Positions 16,312 through 26,216 of a DNA stretch of 64,000 nucleotides are shown here, piece after piece (positions within the stretch are counted from its first letter, which is position 1; each line of letters starts with the position of its first letter). Where the stretch lies: contig NZ_JAHLQH010000005.1 in the NCBI RefSeq assembly GCF_018918325.1, positions 1 to 64,000 on the forward strand. The letters are read 5' to 3'. The notes under the pieces were generated by a model. It saw only the letters and a program-made list of their open reading frames with translations. It did not search any database and had not been told where the DNA came from. Origin of the DNA: Clostridium sp. MSJ-8 (GTDB lineage: Bacteria > Bacillota > Clostridia > Clostridiales > Clostridiaceae). The translations under genes and the position numbers were made by a program.

Positions 16312-17343
16312 ATGTATGAAAAAATAGTCTTAAAATATCCAAAGAAAAATACAATAAATTTTTCAATAATAATTTTTCTGATAATCATATGTATATTTTT
16401 TTATAGAATAATTATTGTATTAGGTGGAACAAGAGAAAGAGGTGGTTTTTCTTATGTTCAGTTGTTGAATTATACTATGCCATTAATTGAAGAAACTATT
16501 TATAATGAAGAAGATTATGCTGAGAATAGAGCATCTATAAAGAATATATGTTTAGAAGCTATAGGATTTTATAATATTAATAGTTTCAGTATTGTAGGTG
16601 GCGAAGTAAGCTATTTTGATGATATTATAGGTAATGTTACTTATGTAGCTGATAATAATCAATATAGTTCATTTGTTATAGATGATAATACTGTATCGTT
16701 TATTGAAGCAGAAGATGTTATGAAATCTGATTTAGTTAAACCTTTAGATAATAGTAAGCCTGAAATTTTAATATATCATACTCATACTTCAGAAGGATTT
16801 AATGGTGTAGTTAATTCTACTGACAATTCTACTAATATAGTAGGTGCAGGAGAAGAACTTAAAAAGAATTTAGAAAAGTATGGTTTCTCGGTTATTCATG
16901 ATACTACAGATCATAGTATACAATATAATGGATGTTATAATAGATCTAGAGAAACAGTTCAGAAATATATAGATACTTATGGAGAATTTAAATTAATAAT
17001 TGATTTTCATAGAGATTCTATAGATAATAAAGATGCAGTAACAATAAATATCAACAATGAAGATGCTGCAAGATTTATGTTTGTAACAACTAAGAATAGT
17101 TCATTATATTCTCAGAATTATGAGTTAGCAACTAAATTTACTGATATAGCTAATAATATTTTCCCTAATATATCTAGAGGAATATTTCAATATAATTCTG
17201 GAATATTAGCATTTAATCAAGATTTAAATGCTAATTCAGTTCTTATAGAATGTGGTAGTTATGTTAATACCTATGAAGAGGTTCAGAATACAACTAAATA
17301 TATAGCTAGGGTTATAGCAGAATATTTTAATAAAAATGAATAA
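16312..17343 (+). CDS. spoIIP: Stage II sporulation protein P (peptidoglycan amidase)
   Basis: A 343-residue protein with one N-terminal membrane anchor (about residues 15-40) and an external C-terminal zinc amidase/endopeptidase domain. Candidate catalytic elements are ILIYHTHTSEGF (His and Glu), LIIDFHRDSID and the C-terminal LIECGSY. SpoIIP works with SpoIID and SpoIIM to thin septal peptidoglycan and drive engulfment in the mother cell. An in-frame ATG at 16297 lies on top of the ribosome binding site GAGGTG, so ATG 16312 is the start. Sigma-E control is expected; a CATATACTAAT stretch near 16277 is only weakly like a sigma-E -10. Confidence 0.92.
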   Translation: MYEKIVLKYPKKNTINFSIIIFLIIICIFFYRIIIVLGGTRERGGFSYVQLLNYTMPLIEETIYNEEDYAENRASIKNICLEAIGFYNINSFSIVGGEVSYFDDIIGNVTYVADNNQYSSFVIDDNTVSFIEAEDVMKSDLVKPLDNSKPEILIYHTHTSEGFNGVVNSTDNSTNIVGAGEELKKNLEKYGFSVIHDTTDHSIQYNGCYNRSRETVQKYIDTYGEFKLIIDFHRDSIDNKDAVTININNEDAARFMFVTTKNSSLYSQNYELATKFTDIANNIFPNISRGIFQYNSGILAFNQDLNANSVLIECGSYVNTYEEVQNTTKYIARVIAEYFNKNE

Positions 17344-17404
17344 AAAAATATAAATAGGCAATGATAATATATAGTGATTTTATATTTTAGAAGGAAGTAA
17401 TATT

Positions 17405-17722
17405 ATGGATAGGTTTAGGAGAATAATTATATATATATCATTGCTTTTTATTTTTGGATTTGTGTTGGTATGTCTTATTAAAATTAACATTATTAATTCT
17501 GAGACATTGTCTCCTATTAACAATGAATATGTTAATGTAGAAGAAGAAGAAGTTTTAGAAGAATACCAAGATTTTATTAATGATAATACATTTGTTAAGA
17601 TATATAATAATGAAGATAATTTCTTATTTAAGGTTGGAGAGAGAGAATATATAATATGTAAGGATATATCGTTACATACTATTATAAAAAATATTTTTGA
17701 CAAAATAGAAGAGATATTATAA
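17405..17722 (+). CDS. Small single-pass membrane protein of unknown function
   Basis: A 105-residue protein with one N-terminal membrane segment (about 8-28) and a strongly acidic linker (NVEEEEVLEEYQD, about 43-56). A short C-terminal domain is predicted outside the cell. No family was recognised. It sits between spoIIP and lepA, 61 nt after the former, with GAAGG before the ATG. Its position invites a sporulation role, but nothing in the sequence proves it. The lepA promoter candidate lies just after its end. Confidence 0.65.
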   Translation: MDRFRRIIIYISLLFIFGFVLVCLIKINIINSETLSPINNEYVNVEEEEVLEEYQDFINDNTFVKIYNNEDNFLFKVGEREYIICKDISLHTIIKNIFDKIEEIL

Positions 17723-17728
17723 TCTTTA

Positions 17729-17737
17729 TGATATAAT
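17729..17737 (+). promoter_or_regulatory. Extended -10 promoter candidate for lepA
   Basis: TGA followed by TATAAT (17732-17737) makes an extended -10 about 60 nt before the lepA start. A TTGACA at 17697-17702 also lies upstream of a second TATAAT (17718-17723), but with only a 15-nt spacer. Confidence 0.5.
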
Positions 17738-17759
17738 TTTTACATGATTTAATTAATTC

Positions 17760-17794
17760 GGGGGTGAGTTCGTCTCTAATAGAGACAATATTTT
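17760..17794 (+). promoter_or_regulatory. lepA ribosome binding site separated from the start by a hairpin
   Basis: GGGGGTGAG (about 17760-17768) is 26 nt from ATG 17795. Between them GTCTCT (17772-17777) and AGAGAC (17781-17786) form a perfect 6-bp hairpin with a 3-nt loop. Folding it out reduces the spacing to about 11 nt, close to optimal. Confidence 0.55.
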
Positions 17795-19600
17795 ATGGAG
17801 AAAGATAGAAAGAAATACATTAGAAACTTTTCTATAGTAGCACATATAGATCATGGTAAGTCTACGTTAGCAGATAGATTATTAGAATCAACAGGAACAT
17901 TAACTCAGAGAGAAATGGAAGCTCAAGTTCTAGATAATATGGAATTAGAGAAAGAGAGAGGAATAACTATCAAGTCTCAAGCAGCAAGATTAATTTATAA
18001 AAGAGATGATGGACATGAATACATACTTAATCTTATAGATACTCCAGGGCATGTAGATTTTAACTATGAAGTATCTAGAAGTTTAGCAGCTTGTGAAGGA
18101 GCTTTGTTAGTAGTAGATGCGACCCAAGGAATTCAAGCGCAGACACTTGCTAACTGTTATTTAGCATTAGATAATGATTTAGAGATAGCACCAGTTATTA
18201 ATAAGGTAGACTTACCATCCCAGAGAGCAGAAGAAGTTAAACAAGAGATAGAAGATGTTATAGGAATCGATGCTGAAGATGCACCTATGATTTCTGCAAA
18301 GACAGGACTTAATGTAGATCAAGTTCTAGAAGAAATAGTAACAAAACTTCCAGCACCAGAAGGAGACGAAGAAGCGCCACTAAAAGCACTTATATTTGAT
18401 TCATATTACGATAGTTATAAAGGTGTAGTATGTTATGTTAGAATTAAAGATGGTATAGTAAAACCTGGATCTAAGATTAAACTTATGGCAACTAATAAAG
18501 TATATGAAGTAGTAGAAGTAGGTGTGTTTACTCCTAAACTTATGCCAATAAAAGAGCTTAGAGCAGGAGAGGTTGGCTACATAGCAGGTTCTATTAAGAA
18601 TGTTAGAGATGCAAGAGTAGGAGATACTATAACAGATGCTAATAATCCTACATCAGAACCATTACCAGGATATAAACCAGCAATACCTATGGTTTACTCT
18701 GGAATATATCCAGTTGATGGAGCAAAATATGATGAATTAAAAGAAGCACTTGAGAAGCTTCAAATTAATGATGCAGCACTTAATTTTGAACCTGAGACTT
18801 CTATAGCACTTGGATTTGGATTTAGATGTGGTTTCCTTGGACTATTACATATGGAAATAATTCAAGAGAGAATAGAGAGAGAATTTAACTTAGATATTAT
18901 AACAACTGCACCATCAGTTATATACAAAGTAACTAAGACTAATGGTGAAAAATTTGACATAACTAATCCAACTAATTTACCACCTGCAACTGAAATTGAT
19001 TATATGGAAGAACCTATAGTAAAGGTAGATATAATTACACCTACAGATTATGTGGGGGCAGTTATGGAATTATGTCAAGAGAGAAGAGGTAAGTATATAG
19101 ATATGGAATATATGGATACAACTAGGGCTGTAGTTCATTATGATATTCCATTAAATGAGATAATATATGATTTCTTTGACACCCTTAAGTCTAGAACTAG
19201 AGGATATGCATCATTAGATTATGAGCATAAGGGATATGAGCAAAGTAAGCTAGTTAAGTTAGATATATTATTAAATGGAGATGTAGTTGATGCATTATCT
19301 ATGATAGTTCCTGAAGAGAGAGCTTATGCTAGAGGAAGAGGAATAGCTGAGAAGTTAAAAGAAATAATTCCTAGACAAATGTTTGAAGTACCTATTCAAG
19401 CAGCAGTAGGTTCTAAGATAATTGCTAGAGAAACAGTTAAGGCAATGAGAAAAGATGTACTTGCAAAATGTTATGGAGGAGATATTTCTAGAAAGAAGAA
19501 GCTTCTAGAGAAGCAAAAGGAAGGTAAGAAGAGAATGAGACAGGTAGGTTCTGTTGAAATTCCACAAGAGGCATTTATGTCAATATTAAAAGTAGATTAA
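17795..19600 (+). CDS. lepA: Translation elongation factor 4 (LepA) GTPase
   Basis: A 601-residue translational GTPase. G1 is [13 protein letters not shown] (about 17-29), followed by the switch region RGITIKSQ, G3 DTPGH and G4 NKVD. Domains II, III and V follow, with [17 protein letters not shown]. The LepA-specific C-terminal domain ends near [24 protein letters not shown]. It acts on stalled or assembling ribosomes; it is described as back-translocating or helping 30S biogenesis. Motifs and length are standard. Its initiation region is unusual (see the preceding site). Confidence 0.97.
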   Translation: MEKDRKKYIRNFSIVAHIDHGKSTLADRLLESTGTLTQREMEAQVLDNMELEKERGITIKSQAARLIYKRDDGHEYILNLIDTPGHVDFNYEVSRSLAACEGALLVVDATQGIQAQTLANCYLALDNDLEIAPVINKVDLPSQRAEEVKQEIEDVIGIDAEDAPMISAKTGLNVDQVLEEIVTKLPAPEGDEEAPLKALIFDSYYDSYKGVVCYVRIKDGIVKPGSKIKLMATNKVYEVVEVGVFTPKLMPIKELRAGEVGYIAGSIKNVRDARVGDTITDANNPTSEPLPGYKPAIPMVYSGIYPVDGAKYDELKEALEKLQINDAALNFEPETSIALGFGFRCGFLGLLHMEIIQERIEREFNLDIITTAPSVIYKVTKTNGEKFDITNPTNLPPATEIDYMEEPIVKVDIITPTDYVGAVMELCQERRGKYIDMEYMDTTRAVVHYDIPLNEIIYDFFDTLKSRTRGYASLDYEHKGYEQSKLVKLDILLNGDVVDALSMIVPEERAYARGRGIAEKLKEIIPRQMFEVPIQAAVGSKIIARETVKAMRKDVLAKCYGGDISRKKKLLEKQKEGKKRMRQVGSVEIPQEAFMSILKVD

Positions 19601-19620
19601 TGTTTTTGAAATATTGTAGT

Positions 19621-19650
19621 AAGGGTATCTAGATTAAGTAGATGCCCTTA
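19621..19650 (+). terminator. Hairpin between lepA and hemW
   Basis: AAGGGTATCTA (19621-19631) pairs with TAGATGCCCTT (19639-19649), 11 bp with one G-U pair. The following sequence has only short T runs, so termination may be partial. Confidence 0.5.
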
Positions 19651-19670
19651 TATGTTAAGGAGAAATTTTA

Positions 19671-20798
19671 ATGAAAGAAGTAGCACTTTATATTCATATT
19701 CCTTTTTGCAAACAAAAATGTTTATATTGTGATTTTAAGTCTTTTGCTAATGCAGAAAGATATATGGCTGACTATATAGAGGCTTTGTTATTAGAGCTTG
19801 ATAGAATAAAAGATAAATATATATTTAAGAGTTTATTTATAGGCGGTGGTACACCATCTTTTTTAGATGATGAAAGTTTGAGCAAGTTGATGCATGGTAT
19901 ATCTGAACTTGAATATATTGATAATGCAGAAAAAACTATCGAATGTAATCCAGGTACAATAAATGAGAAAAAATTATCAATTATAAAAGAAGGGAAAATA
20001 AATAGATTAAGTTTTGGACTTCAAAGCACTAACAATCAATTATTAAAAGTAATAGGAAGAATTCATACTTATGAAGAATTTAAGGAAAATTATTTTCTCG
20101 CACGAAAGATGGGATTTAATAATATAAATATAGATTTAATGTTTGGCTTACCTAATCAAACACTAAATATGTATAAAGAAACATTGAATGAGATTGTAAA
20201 ATTAAATCCAGAGCATATATCGGCATATAGCCTTATAATAGAAGAAGAAACACCTTTTTATGATATGTACAATAAAGATCTTATTAAACTTCCAACAGAA
20301 GAATGTGAAAGAAAGATGTATAGATGTACCAAAGATATATTAGGAGTTAATGGTTATCATCAATATGAAATATCTAATTATTCAAAGGAACAAAGGGAAT
20401 GTTATCATAATAAAATATATTGGAGTTGTGAAGAATATATAGGTATAGGAATAGCAGCAAGTAGTTATATTGATAATAGACGAATAACAAATATATCTTC
20501 TATAAAAGAATATATATATAGTATAAAAAATAATAAATCTGTTATAGAAGAAGAGGTGAATAATTCAGAAATAGATAATATGGAAGAGTTTATGTTTATG
20601 AATCTAAGAATGCTACAAGGAGTAGATGAAAATAAGTTTTTTAATAGGTTTCATAAACACATAGATTCGATATATAAGGAAGTAATAGATAAACATATTA
20701 AGAATGGATTACTTATAAGAGATAGGAACAAAATATTCTTAAGTGAAAAAGGAATTGAGTTATCTAATTATGTTATGAGTGATTTCATATTAACATAA
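19671..20798 (+). CDS. hemW: Radical SAM heme chaperone HemW
   Basis: A 375-residue radical SAM protein of the HemN/HemW family. The cluster motif is CKQKCLYC (Cys13, Cys17, Cys20), CX3CX2C as expected. IGGGTPSFL (SAM-binding GGGTP, about 62-70) and a C-terminal HemN-type domain follow. The typical HemN residues needed for coproporphyrinogen decarboxylation are not evident, and the position directly after lepA is the common hemW location. HemW is thought to deliver heme to membrane proteins. AAGGAG precedes ATG 19671. It was formerly annotated as an oxygen-independent coproporphyrinogen oxidase. Confidence 0.9.
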   Translation: MKEVALYIHIPFCKQKCLYCDFKSFANAERYMADYIEALLLELDRIKDKYIFKSLFIGGGTPSFLDDESLSKLMHGISELEYIDNAEKTIECNPGTINEKKLSIIKEGKINRLSFGLQSTNNQLLKVIGRIHTYEEFKENYFLARKMGFNNINIDLMFGLPNQTLNMYKETLNEIVKLNPEHISAYSLIIEEETPFYDMYNKDLIKLPTEECERKMYRCTKDILGVNGYHQYEISNYSKEQRECYHNKIYWSCEEYIGIGIAASSYIDNRRITNISSIKEYIYSIKNNKSVIEEEVNNSEIDNMEEFMFMNLRMLQGVDENKFFNRFHKHIDSIYKEVIDKHIKNGLLIRDRNKIFLSEKGIELSNYVMSDFILT

Positions 20799-20939
20799 GT
20801 TTGGAGAATTAATAATTATTATTGGTTACATGTGTTGCTAATAATATGAATAATAATTATAAAATAGGTAAAAATAATAATATAAATTTTTAATACAAAA
20901 ATACCAAGTCTACTTTATGAAGCCTTCGATTTTGTTAGA
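20799..20939. other. AT-rich spacer after hemW
   Basis: No open frame with a ribosome binding site, tRNA or repeat was seen here. The hexamer AGCCTT occurs twice just before the terminator (about 20920 and 20939). The gap from 20799 to 21279 otherwise holds the hemW terminator, the hrcA promoter and the CIRCE operator. Confidence 0.5.
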
Positions 20940-21003
20940 GCCTTATGACAGAACCCAAAACTTGTTTTGGGTGTTCTGTTAGGGCATTATTTTATTTTTT
21001 TTA
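20940..21003 (+). terminator. Strong terminator between hemW and the dnaK operon
   Basis: ACAGAA plus CCCAAAAC (20948-20961) pairs with GTTTTGGG and TTCTGT (20964-20979, 2-nt bulge), with extra GCC/GGC pairs outside. ATTATTTTATTTTTTTT follows. Confidence 0.85.
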
Positions 21004-21191
21004 TTCTATAAGTAGTATATGTAACAATACATAAATGCCATGTTTACGATACTTATCTACAGTTTTAGCTTCTGTATAATTTCTTAATAGAATAAAAAAT
21101 GAAAACGCGAGAAAAAAAGAGAAAACAAGAGAAAATAAAAGAAAAACCTTTAAGAATTTAAAAAAGTAAAAGAAATAATATATATATGCCA

Positions 21192-21220
21192 TTGACAAAG
21201 AATAAAAGAAAGAATATATT
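21192..21220 (+). promoter_or_regulatory. Sigma-A promoter of the hrcA-grpE-dnaK-dnaJ operon
   Basis: TTGACA (21192-21197), a 17-nt spacer and TATATT (21215-21220). The predicted start is a few bases before the CIRCE element. Confidence 0.85.
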
Positions 21221-21233
21221 AATATCATAGTCA

Positions 21234-21260
21234 TTAGCACTCGATGGTAGTGAGTGCTAA
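21234..21260 (+). promoter_or_regulatory. CIRCE operator (HrcA binding site)
   Basis: TTAGCACTC (21234-21242), nine bases, then GAGTGCTAA (21252-21260) is an exact match to the CIRCE consensus. It lies just downstream of the promoter, so HrcA represses its own operon until heat shock titrates GroE-assisted HrcA. Confidence 0.98.
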
Positions 21261-21279
21261 CAAAAAAGAGGTGATGATA

Positions 21280-22308
21280 GTGTCAATTAATAAAAGAAAA
21301 ATTATGATACTTGAAGCAATAATTAATGACTATATTAATACTGGTGAGCCGGTAGGCTCTAGAACAATAGCTAAAAAGTATGATTTAGGTGTAGGATCAG
21401 CTACAATAAGAAATGAAATGTCTGACTTAGAGGACATGGGATACTTAGAACAACCACATGCTTCAGCTGGAAGAGTACCTTCTAGCAAGGGATATAGATT
21501 ATATGTAGATAACTTGATGAAGAAGTCTAGTCTTACTAGAGAAGAAGAGCTTCTTATAAAGGAATATATAATAGATAATGCTATGTTAGAGGTAGATAAG
21601 ATAGTTAAGCAAGCAAGTAGGTTGTTATCTGAACTTACTAATTTAACTTGTGTTGTTCAGACACCATCAGTAAAACAAAGTCATATAAGATCTATTCAAT
21701 TGATGAATGTAGATAGTAATACTCTTTTATCAGTAATAGTAACAGATGCAGGTGTTATTAAGAATCATTTAATGAAGCTAGATAAGGTACCATCTGTAGA
21801 AGAATTATTTAAGATAAATGAAGTAATTAATAAAAGAATATCTAATTTAACAATTGATGATATAAACTTAGAAGTAATTAACAATTTAAAGAAAGACCTA
21901 GTTGGTTATGACGATTTGTTTAATGCTATAGTACCAGCATTATATGAAACACTTAAGTCTGAAAGTTCTTCAGATATTATAATGCAAGGAACAACTAATA
22001 TACTTAACTACCCTGAGTACAATGATATAGATAGTGCAAAAGAAATTCTTAATATGTTATATGATAAAGATTCTATGGTTAAGCTTATAGCTCCAATAGG
22101 AGAGTTATCAGTAAAGATAGGTGAAGAAAATTATATACCTGAAGCTAAGAATTGTAGTGTAATATCATCAGAGTATTCTGTAGGAGGTAGACCAATAGGA
22201 ACAATAGGGCTTATAGGTCCTAGAAGAATTAATTACTCAAAGGTAATAGCCATAATGGCAGAAGTAATGAAAGAGTTAAATGACACCTTGAAGAATCAAG
22301 GATTATAA
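21280..22308 (+). CDS. hrcA: Heat-inducible transcription repressor HrcA
   Basis: About 343 residues, the usual HrcA length. An N-terminal winged helix ([25 protein letters not shown], about 6-30, then [18 protein letters not shown]) binds CIRCE. A central dimerisation domain and the typical C-terminal [14 protein letters not shown] follow. An in-frame ATG at 21244 lies inside the CIRCE element. GTG 21280 is chosen because GAGGTG (about 21269-21274) precedes it and it gives the standard N-terminus MSINKRK. First gene of the autoregulated operon; grpE follows 24 nt later. Confidence 0.95.
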   Translation: MSINKRKIMILEAIINDYINTGEPVGSRTIAKKYDLGVGSATIRNEMSDLEDMGYLEQPHASAGRVPSSKGYRLYVDNLMKKSSLTREEELLIKEYIIDNAMLEVDKIVKQASRLLSELTNLTCVVQTPSVKQSHIRSIQLMNVDSNTLLSVIVTDAGVIKNHLMKLDKVPSVEELFKINEVINKRISNLTIDDINLEVINNLKKDLVGYDDLFNAIVPALYETLKSESSSDIIMQGTTNILNYPEYNDIDSAKEILNMLYDKDSMVKLIAPIGELSVKIGEENYIPEAKNCSVISSEYSVGGRPIGTIGLIGPRRINYSKVIAIMAEVMKELNDTLKNQGL

Positions 22309-22332
22309 TAAAACAAGAGAGGTGTGTATTTG

Positions 22333-22935
22333 TTGGAAGATAATAAAGAAAAGTTAGAAAACGAAGAGATAGTTGAAGAAAATCCAATATCTGAAGAAGA
22401 AGTAACAGATGAGGCATCATCAGAAGAAAATGTATCTGAAGAAACTCAAAGTGAAACTCCAGAAGTAGAGGATGAGATATCAATGCTTAAGAAGAATAAA
22501 GAAGAAATAAAAAAATTAACTAATGAAAATGATACATTAAAAGATAGACTATTAAGATTGACAGCTGAATATGAAAATTACAGAAAAAGAACAGCAAAAG
22601 AAAAAGAAGCCCTTTATACAGATGCATGTAACGATGTATTAAAGGAAATACTTCCGGTAGTTGACAATATAGAGAGAGCTTATGCAGCAGAAGGAAGTGT
22701 TGAAGACCTTAAGAAAGGTATTGAAATGACAATGAAAGGGCTAACAGGAGCATTTGAAAAGCTAGGTGTTGAAGAAATAGATGCATCTGGTGAATTTGAT
22801 CCAAATCTACATCAAGCAGTAATGCATGTAGAAGATGAAAATTATGATAAGAATGTTGTTGCTGAGGTATTTATGAAAGGATACAAGAGAGGCGACAAAG
22901 TTATAAGACATTCAGTAGTAAAAGTAGCAAATTAA
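22333..22935 (+). CDS. grpE: Nucleotide exchange factor GrpE
   Basis: About 200 residues. A very acidic, low-complexity N-terminal 50 residues leads into a long coiled coil (NKEEIKKLTNENDTLKDRLLRL). The GrpE core follows, with LTAEYENYRKRTAKEKE and a C-terminal beta domain (FDPNLHQAVMHVED). It releases ADP from DnaK. Two adjacent TTG codons (22330, 22333) are possible starts; TTG 22333 gives 8-nt spacing from GAGGTG. Its position between hrcA and dnaK is standard. Confidence 0.95.
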   Translation: MEDNKEKLENEEIVEENPISEEEVTDEASSEENVSEETQSETPEVEDEISMLKKNKEEIKKLTNENDTLKDRLLRLTAEYENYRKRTAKEKEALYTDACNDVLKEILPVVDNIERAYAAEGSVEDLKKGIEMTMKGLTGAFEKLGVEEIDASGEFDPNLHQAVMHVEDENYDKNVVAEVFMKGYKRGDKVIRHSVVKVAN

Positions 22936-22976
22936 AAAAAGAAAATAAATATTTATTTTTTCGGGAGGAATAGATT

Positions 22977-24830
22977 ATGGGAAAAATTATAGGAATTGAC
23001 TTAGGTACAACAAACTCATGTGTAGCAGTTATGGAAGGTGGAGAACCAACTGTTATAACTAACTCAGAAGGATCAAGAACAACTCCATCAGTTGTTTCAT
23101 TCCAAGCAGATGGATCTAGATTAGTTGGTCAAGTTGCTAAAAGACAAGCAATTACTAATCCAGATAAAACAATAATATCAATTAAGAGAGAAATGGGAAC
23201 TAACCATAAGACAAACATAGATGGCAAAGATTATTCACCACAAGAAATATCTGCAATGATTTTACAAAAAATCAAATCAGATGCTGAAAGCTATTTAGGA
23301 GAACCTGTTACTCAAGCAGTTATTACTGTACCAGCTTACTTTAATGATGCTCAAAGACAAGCAACAAAAGATGCTGGTAAGATAGCAGGTCTAGAGGTTC
23401 TAAGAATAATAAACGAACCAACAGCAGCATCACTTGCATATGGACTAGATAAGACTGATTCAAATGAAAAAATATTAGTATATGATTTAGGTGGTGGTAC
23501 TTTCGATGTATCTATACTAGAACTTGGTGATGGAGTATTTGAAGTATTATCTACAAATGGTGATACTAAGTTAGGTGGAGATGACTTCGACCAAAAGATA
23601 ATGGATTATATAGCAGATACATTTAAGGCAGAAAATGGTGTAGATTTAAGAAATGATAAGATGGCTCTTCAAAGATTAAAAGAAGCAGCAGAAAAAGCTA
23701 AAATAGAATTATCAGCATCAACTCAAACAAATATTAACTTACCATTCATCACTGCTGATGCAACTGGTCCAAAGCATATAGATATGAACTTAACTAGAGC
23801 TAAATTCAATGAAATATCTGCTGATTTAGTAGAAAGATCAATTACCCCAATGAAGAAAGCATTACAAGATGCAGGACTTTCAATTGGTGATATAGATAAA
23901 GTAATATTAGTTGGTGGTTCAACAAGAATTCCAGCAGTACAAGAAGCTGTTAAGAACTTTACAGGAAAAGAACCTTCAAAAGGAGTTAACCCAGATGAAT
24001 GTGTTGCAATTGGTGCAGCTATTCAAGCAGGTGTATTAACTGGAGAAGTTAAAGATGTATTATTACTAGATGTAACTCCATTAACATTAGGAATTGAAAC
24101 ATTAGGAGGAGTTTCTACTCCATTAATAGAAAGAAATACAACAATTCCTGCAAAGAAGAGTCAAGTATTCTCAACTGCAGCAGATGGTCAAACATCAGTT
24201 GAAATTCACGTAGTACAAGGTGAAAGACAAATGGCTGCTGACAACAAGACATTAGGTAGATTCACATTATCAGGAATTGCACCAGCTCCAAGAGGAATCC
24301 CTCAAATAGAAGTAACATTTGATATAGATGCTAACGGTATAGTAAAAGTATCTGCTGTAGATAAAGGAACTGGTAAGGAAGCAAACATTACAATTACTGC
24401 TTCTACTAACTTAAGTGATGATGAAGTAGATAAGGCTGTAAAAGAAGCAGAAAAGTTCGCTGAAGAAGATAAGAAGAGAAAAGAATCAATAGAAGTTAAG
24501 AATAACGCTGATCAAGTAACTTATCAAACAGAAAAAACATTAGAAGAATTAGGAGATAAGGTATCTGCAGAAGATAAAGCTAAAGTAGAAGCTAAGTTAC
24601 AAGAACTTAAGAACATTAAAGATAGCGATGATATTGAAGGAATCAAGAAAGCAATGGATGAATTAAATCAAGAATTCTATGCAGTATCATCAAAGATATA
24701 TGCAAATGCTAACCCTCAAGGAGCAGAAGGATTTGATCCAAATGCAGCAGCAGGTGGTAATGCAGGAGCTAACAATGCTCAAGATGACAATGTAGTAGAT
24801 GCAGATTTCAAGGTAGACGAAGATAAATAG
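22977..24830 (+). CDS. dnaK: Molecular chaperone DnaK (Hsp70)
   Basis: A 617-residue Hsp70. The N-terminal [19 protein letters not shown] (phosphate 1), [13 protein letters not shown] and [13 protein letters not shown] (phosphate 2) and VGGSTRIP define the ATPase domain (about 1-360). The substrate-binding domain follows with [14 protein letters not shown], then a helical lid and a Gly/Ala/Asn-rich tail ending in [23 protein letters not shown] gives a very strong ribosome binding site. Codon choice is more regular than neighbours, as expected for a highly expressed protein. A terminator-like hairpin separates it from dnaJ. Confidence 0.99.
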   Translation: MGKIIGIDLGTTNSCVAVMEGGEPTVITNSEGSRTTPSVVSFQADGSRLVGQVAKRQAITNPDKTIISIKREMGTNHKTNIDGKDYSPQEISAMILQKIKSDAESYLGEPVTQAVITVPAYFNDAQRQATKDAGKIAGLEVLRIINEPTAASLAYGLDKTDSNEKILVYDLGGGTFDVSILELGDGVFEVLSTNGDTKLGGDDFDQKIMDYIADTFKAENGVDLRNDKMALQRLKEAAEKAKIELSASTQTNINLPFITADATGPKHIDMNLTRAKFNEISADLVERSITPMKKALQDAGLSIGDIDKVILVGGSTRIPAVQEAVKNFTGKEPSKGVNPDECVAIGAAIQAGVLTGEVKDVLLLDVTPLTLGIETLGGVSTPLIERNTTIPAKKSQVFSTAADGQTSVEIHVVQGERQMAADNKTLGRFTLSGIAPAPRGIPQIEVTFDIDANGIVKVSAVDKGTGKEANITITASTNLSDDEVDKAVKEAEKFAEEDKKRKESIEVKNNADQVTYQTEKTLEELGDKVSAEDKAKVEAKLQELKNIKDSDDIEGIKKAMDELNQEFYAVSSKIYANANPQGAEGFDPNAAAGGNAGANNAQDDNVVDADFKVDEDK

Positions 24831-24862
24831 TTGTCAGATAAATAGATTGACTATATAATGTT

Positions 24863-24893
24863 AAAAGGGAAGGCTAAATGCGTCTTCCCTTTT
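24863..24893 (+). terminator. Hairpin between dnaK and dnaJ
   Basis: AAAAGGGAAG (24863-24872) pairs with CTTCCCTTTT (24884-24893). It probably gives partial termination, lowering dnaJ relative to dnaK, since no separate dnaJ promoter was seen. Confidence 0.75.
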
Positions 24894-24926
24894 ATAAGGT
24901 AAATTAAGTTAGGTGGTGAAGATTTA

Positions 24927-26057
24927 ATGGCAGGAAAAGATTATTATGAAGTACTTGGACTTCAAAAAGGTGCCTCAGATGCAGAAATAAAAAGTGCATT
25001 TAGAAAATTAGCTATTAAATATCATCCAGATAAAAATCCAGGAGACAAAGAAGCAGAAGCAAAATTTAAAGAGATAAATGAAGCTTATCAAGTTTTATCT
25101 GATCCTCAAAAGAAAGCTAATTATGATCAATTCGGAACAGCTGACTTTAATGGAGCAGGCGGTGGCGGCGGCTTCGATGGTGGATTTGACTTCTCAGGAA
25201 TGGGTGGCTTTGGAGATATATTTGATACAATCTTTGGCGGTGGTGGTGGTTCTTCATCTAGAAGAAGAAATGGCCCTGTTCAAGGTGATGATTTAGAATA
25301 TGTTTTAAGATTGACATTTGAAGAAGCAGTATTTGGATGTGAAAAAGAGATTTCTATAACTAGAAATGAAAATTGTGAAGAATGTAAAGGAACAGGTGCA
25401 GAACCAGGAACTTCTCCTAAGACATGTCCACATTGTAAGGGAACAGGTCAGATAAGAGTTCAGAGACAGACTCCACTTGGAAATTTTGTTAGTACAACTA
25501 CATGTGATAAATGTGGAGGAAAAGGTAAGATTATAGAAAAACCTTGTCATATTTGTCATGGAAAAGGACAGGTTAGAAAGAACAGAAAGATTACTATAAA
25601 AGTTCCAGCTGGTGTTGATAATGGCAACATGATTCCATTGAGAGGTCAAGGAGAACATGGCAAGAATGGAGGACCTCCAGGAGACTTATATATCAGAATA
25701 AATGTTGCTCCATCTAAGGTATTTACTAGAAAAGGAAATGATATCTATATAGAGGTTCATTTATCAATGGCTAAAGCAGCATTAGGAACTGAGATAAAAG
25801 TTGCTACTGTAGATGGTGATGTATCATATAATGTTCCAGAAGGAACTCAATCAGGTACATTATTTAGATTAAAAGGAAAAGGTGTTCCTAGAGTTAACAG
25901 TGGTGGTAGAGGCGACCAATATGTAAAAGTAATAGTAGACATTCCAAGGAATTTAAATGAAAGGCAAAAAGAAGCTTTAAGAGCATTTATGGAAGCTAGT
26001 GGAGAAGAAATAGATATTAAAGAAACTAAGCATAAAAAAAAGTTCTTTGGTAAATAG
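24927..26057 (+). CDS. dnaJ: Co-chaperone DnaJ (Hsp40)
   Basis: A 376-residue type I Hsp40. The J domain (about 4-70) has the HPD loop ([10 protein letters not shown]). A Gly/Phe-rich linker follows (about 75-115), then a zinc-binding domain with four CxxCxGxG-type repeats ([32 protein letters not shown]). The C-terminal substrate-binding domains end the protein. It stimulates DnaK ATPase and delivers substrates. GGTGGTGAAG precedes ATG 24927. It is the last gene of the CIRCE operon, closed by a terminator. Confidence 0.98.
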   Translation: MAGKDYYEVLGLQKGASDAEIKSAFRKLAIKYHPDKNPGDKEAEAKFKEINEAYQVLSDPQKKANYDQFGTADFNGAGGGGGFDGGFDFSGMGGFGDIFDTIFGGGGGSSSRRRNGPVQGDDLEYVLRLTFEEAVFGCEKEISITRNENCEECKGTGAEPGTSPKTCPHCKGTGQIRVQRQTPLGNFVSTTTCDKCGGKGKIIEKPCHICHGKGQVRKNRKITIKVPAGVDNGNMIPLRGQGEHGKNGGPPGDLYIRINVAPSKVFTRKGNDIYIEVHLSMAKAALGTEIKVATVDGDVSYNVPEGTQSGTLFRLKGKGVPRVNSGGRGDQYVKVIVDIPRNLNERQKEALRAFMEASGEEIDIKETKHKKKFFGK

Positions 26058-26060
26058 ATA

Positions 26061-26098
26061 AAAAAGAGTTATTTGCAATAGCGAATGACTCTTTTTTT
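26061..26098 (+). terminator. Terminator of the dnaK operon
   Basis: AGAGTTATT pairs with AATGACTCT (one G-U pair) around a short loop, followed by a run of seven T. Confidence 0.85.
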
Positions 26099-26216
26099 AA
26101 TGTATAGTAAAGTATAATTTGTTTTAATTTTTTTTGATAAAAAAATAAGTTGTAAATATATATATTATAAATTATCTTTAATTTAAAGAAAGAATTTTAA
26201 ATTGAGGTGAAAAAAT

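Noticed and set aside
21001-21240. Minus-strand frame of 79 codons before hrcA
   Set aside because: It covers the hrcA promoter and CIRCE flank and codes for Phe/Tyr-rich sequence typical of translated poly-A/T. No start signal is present.
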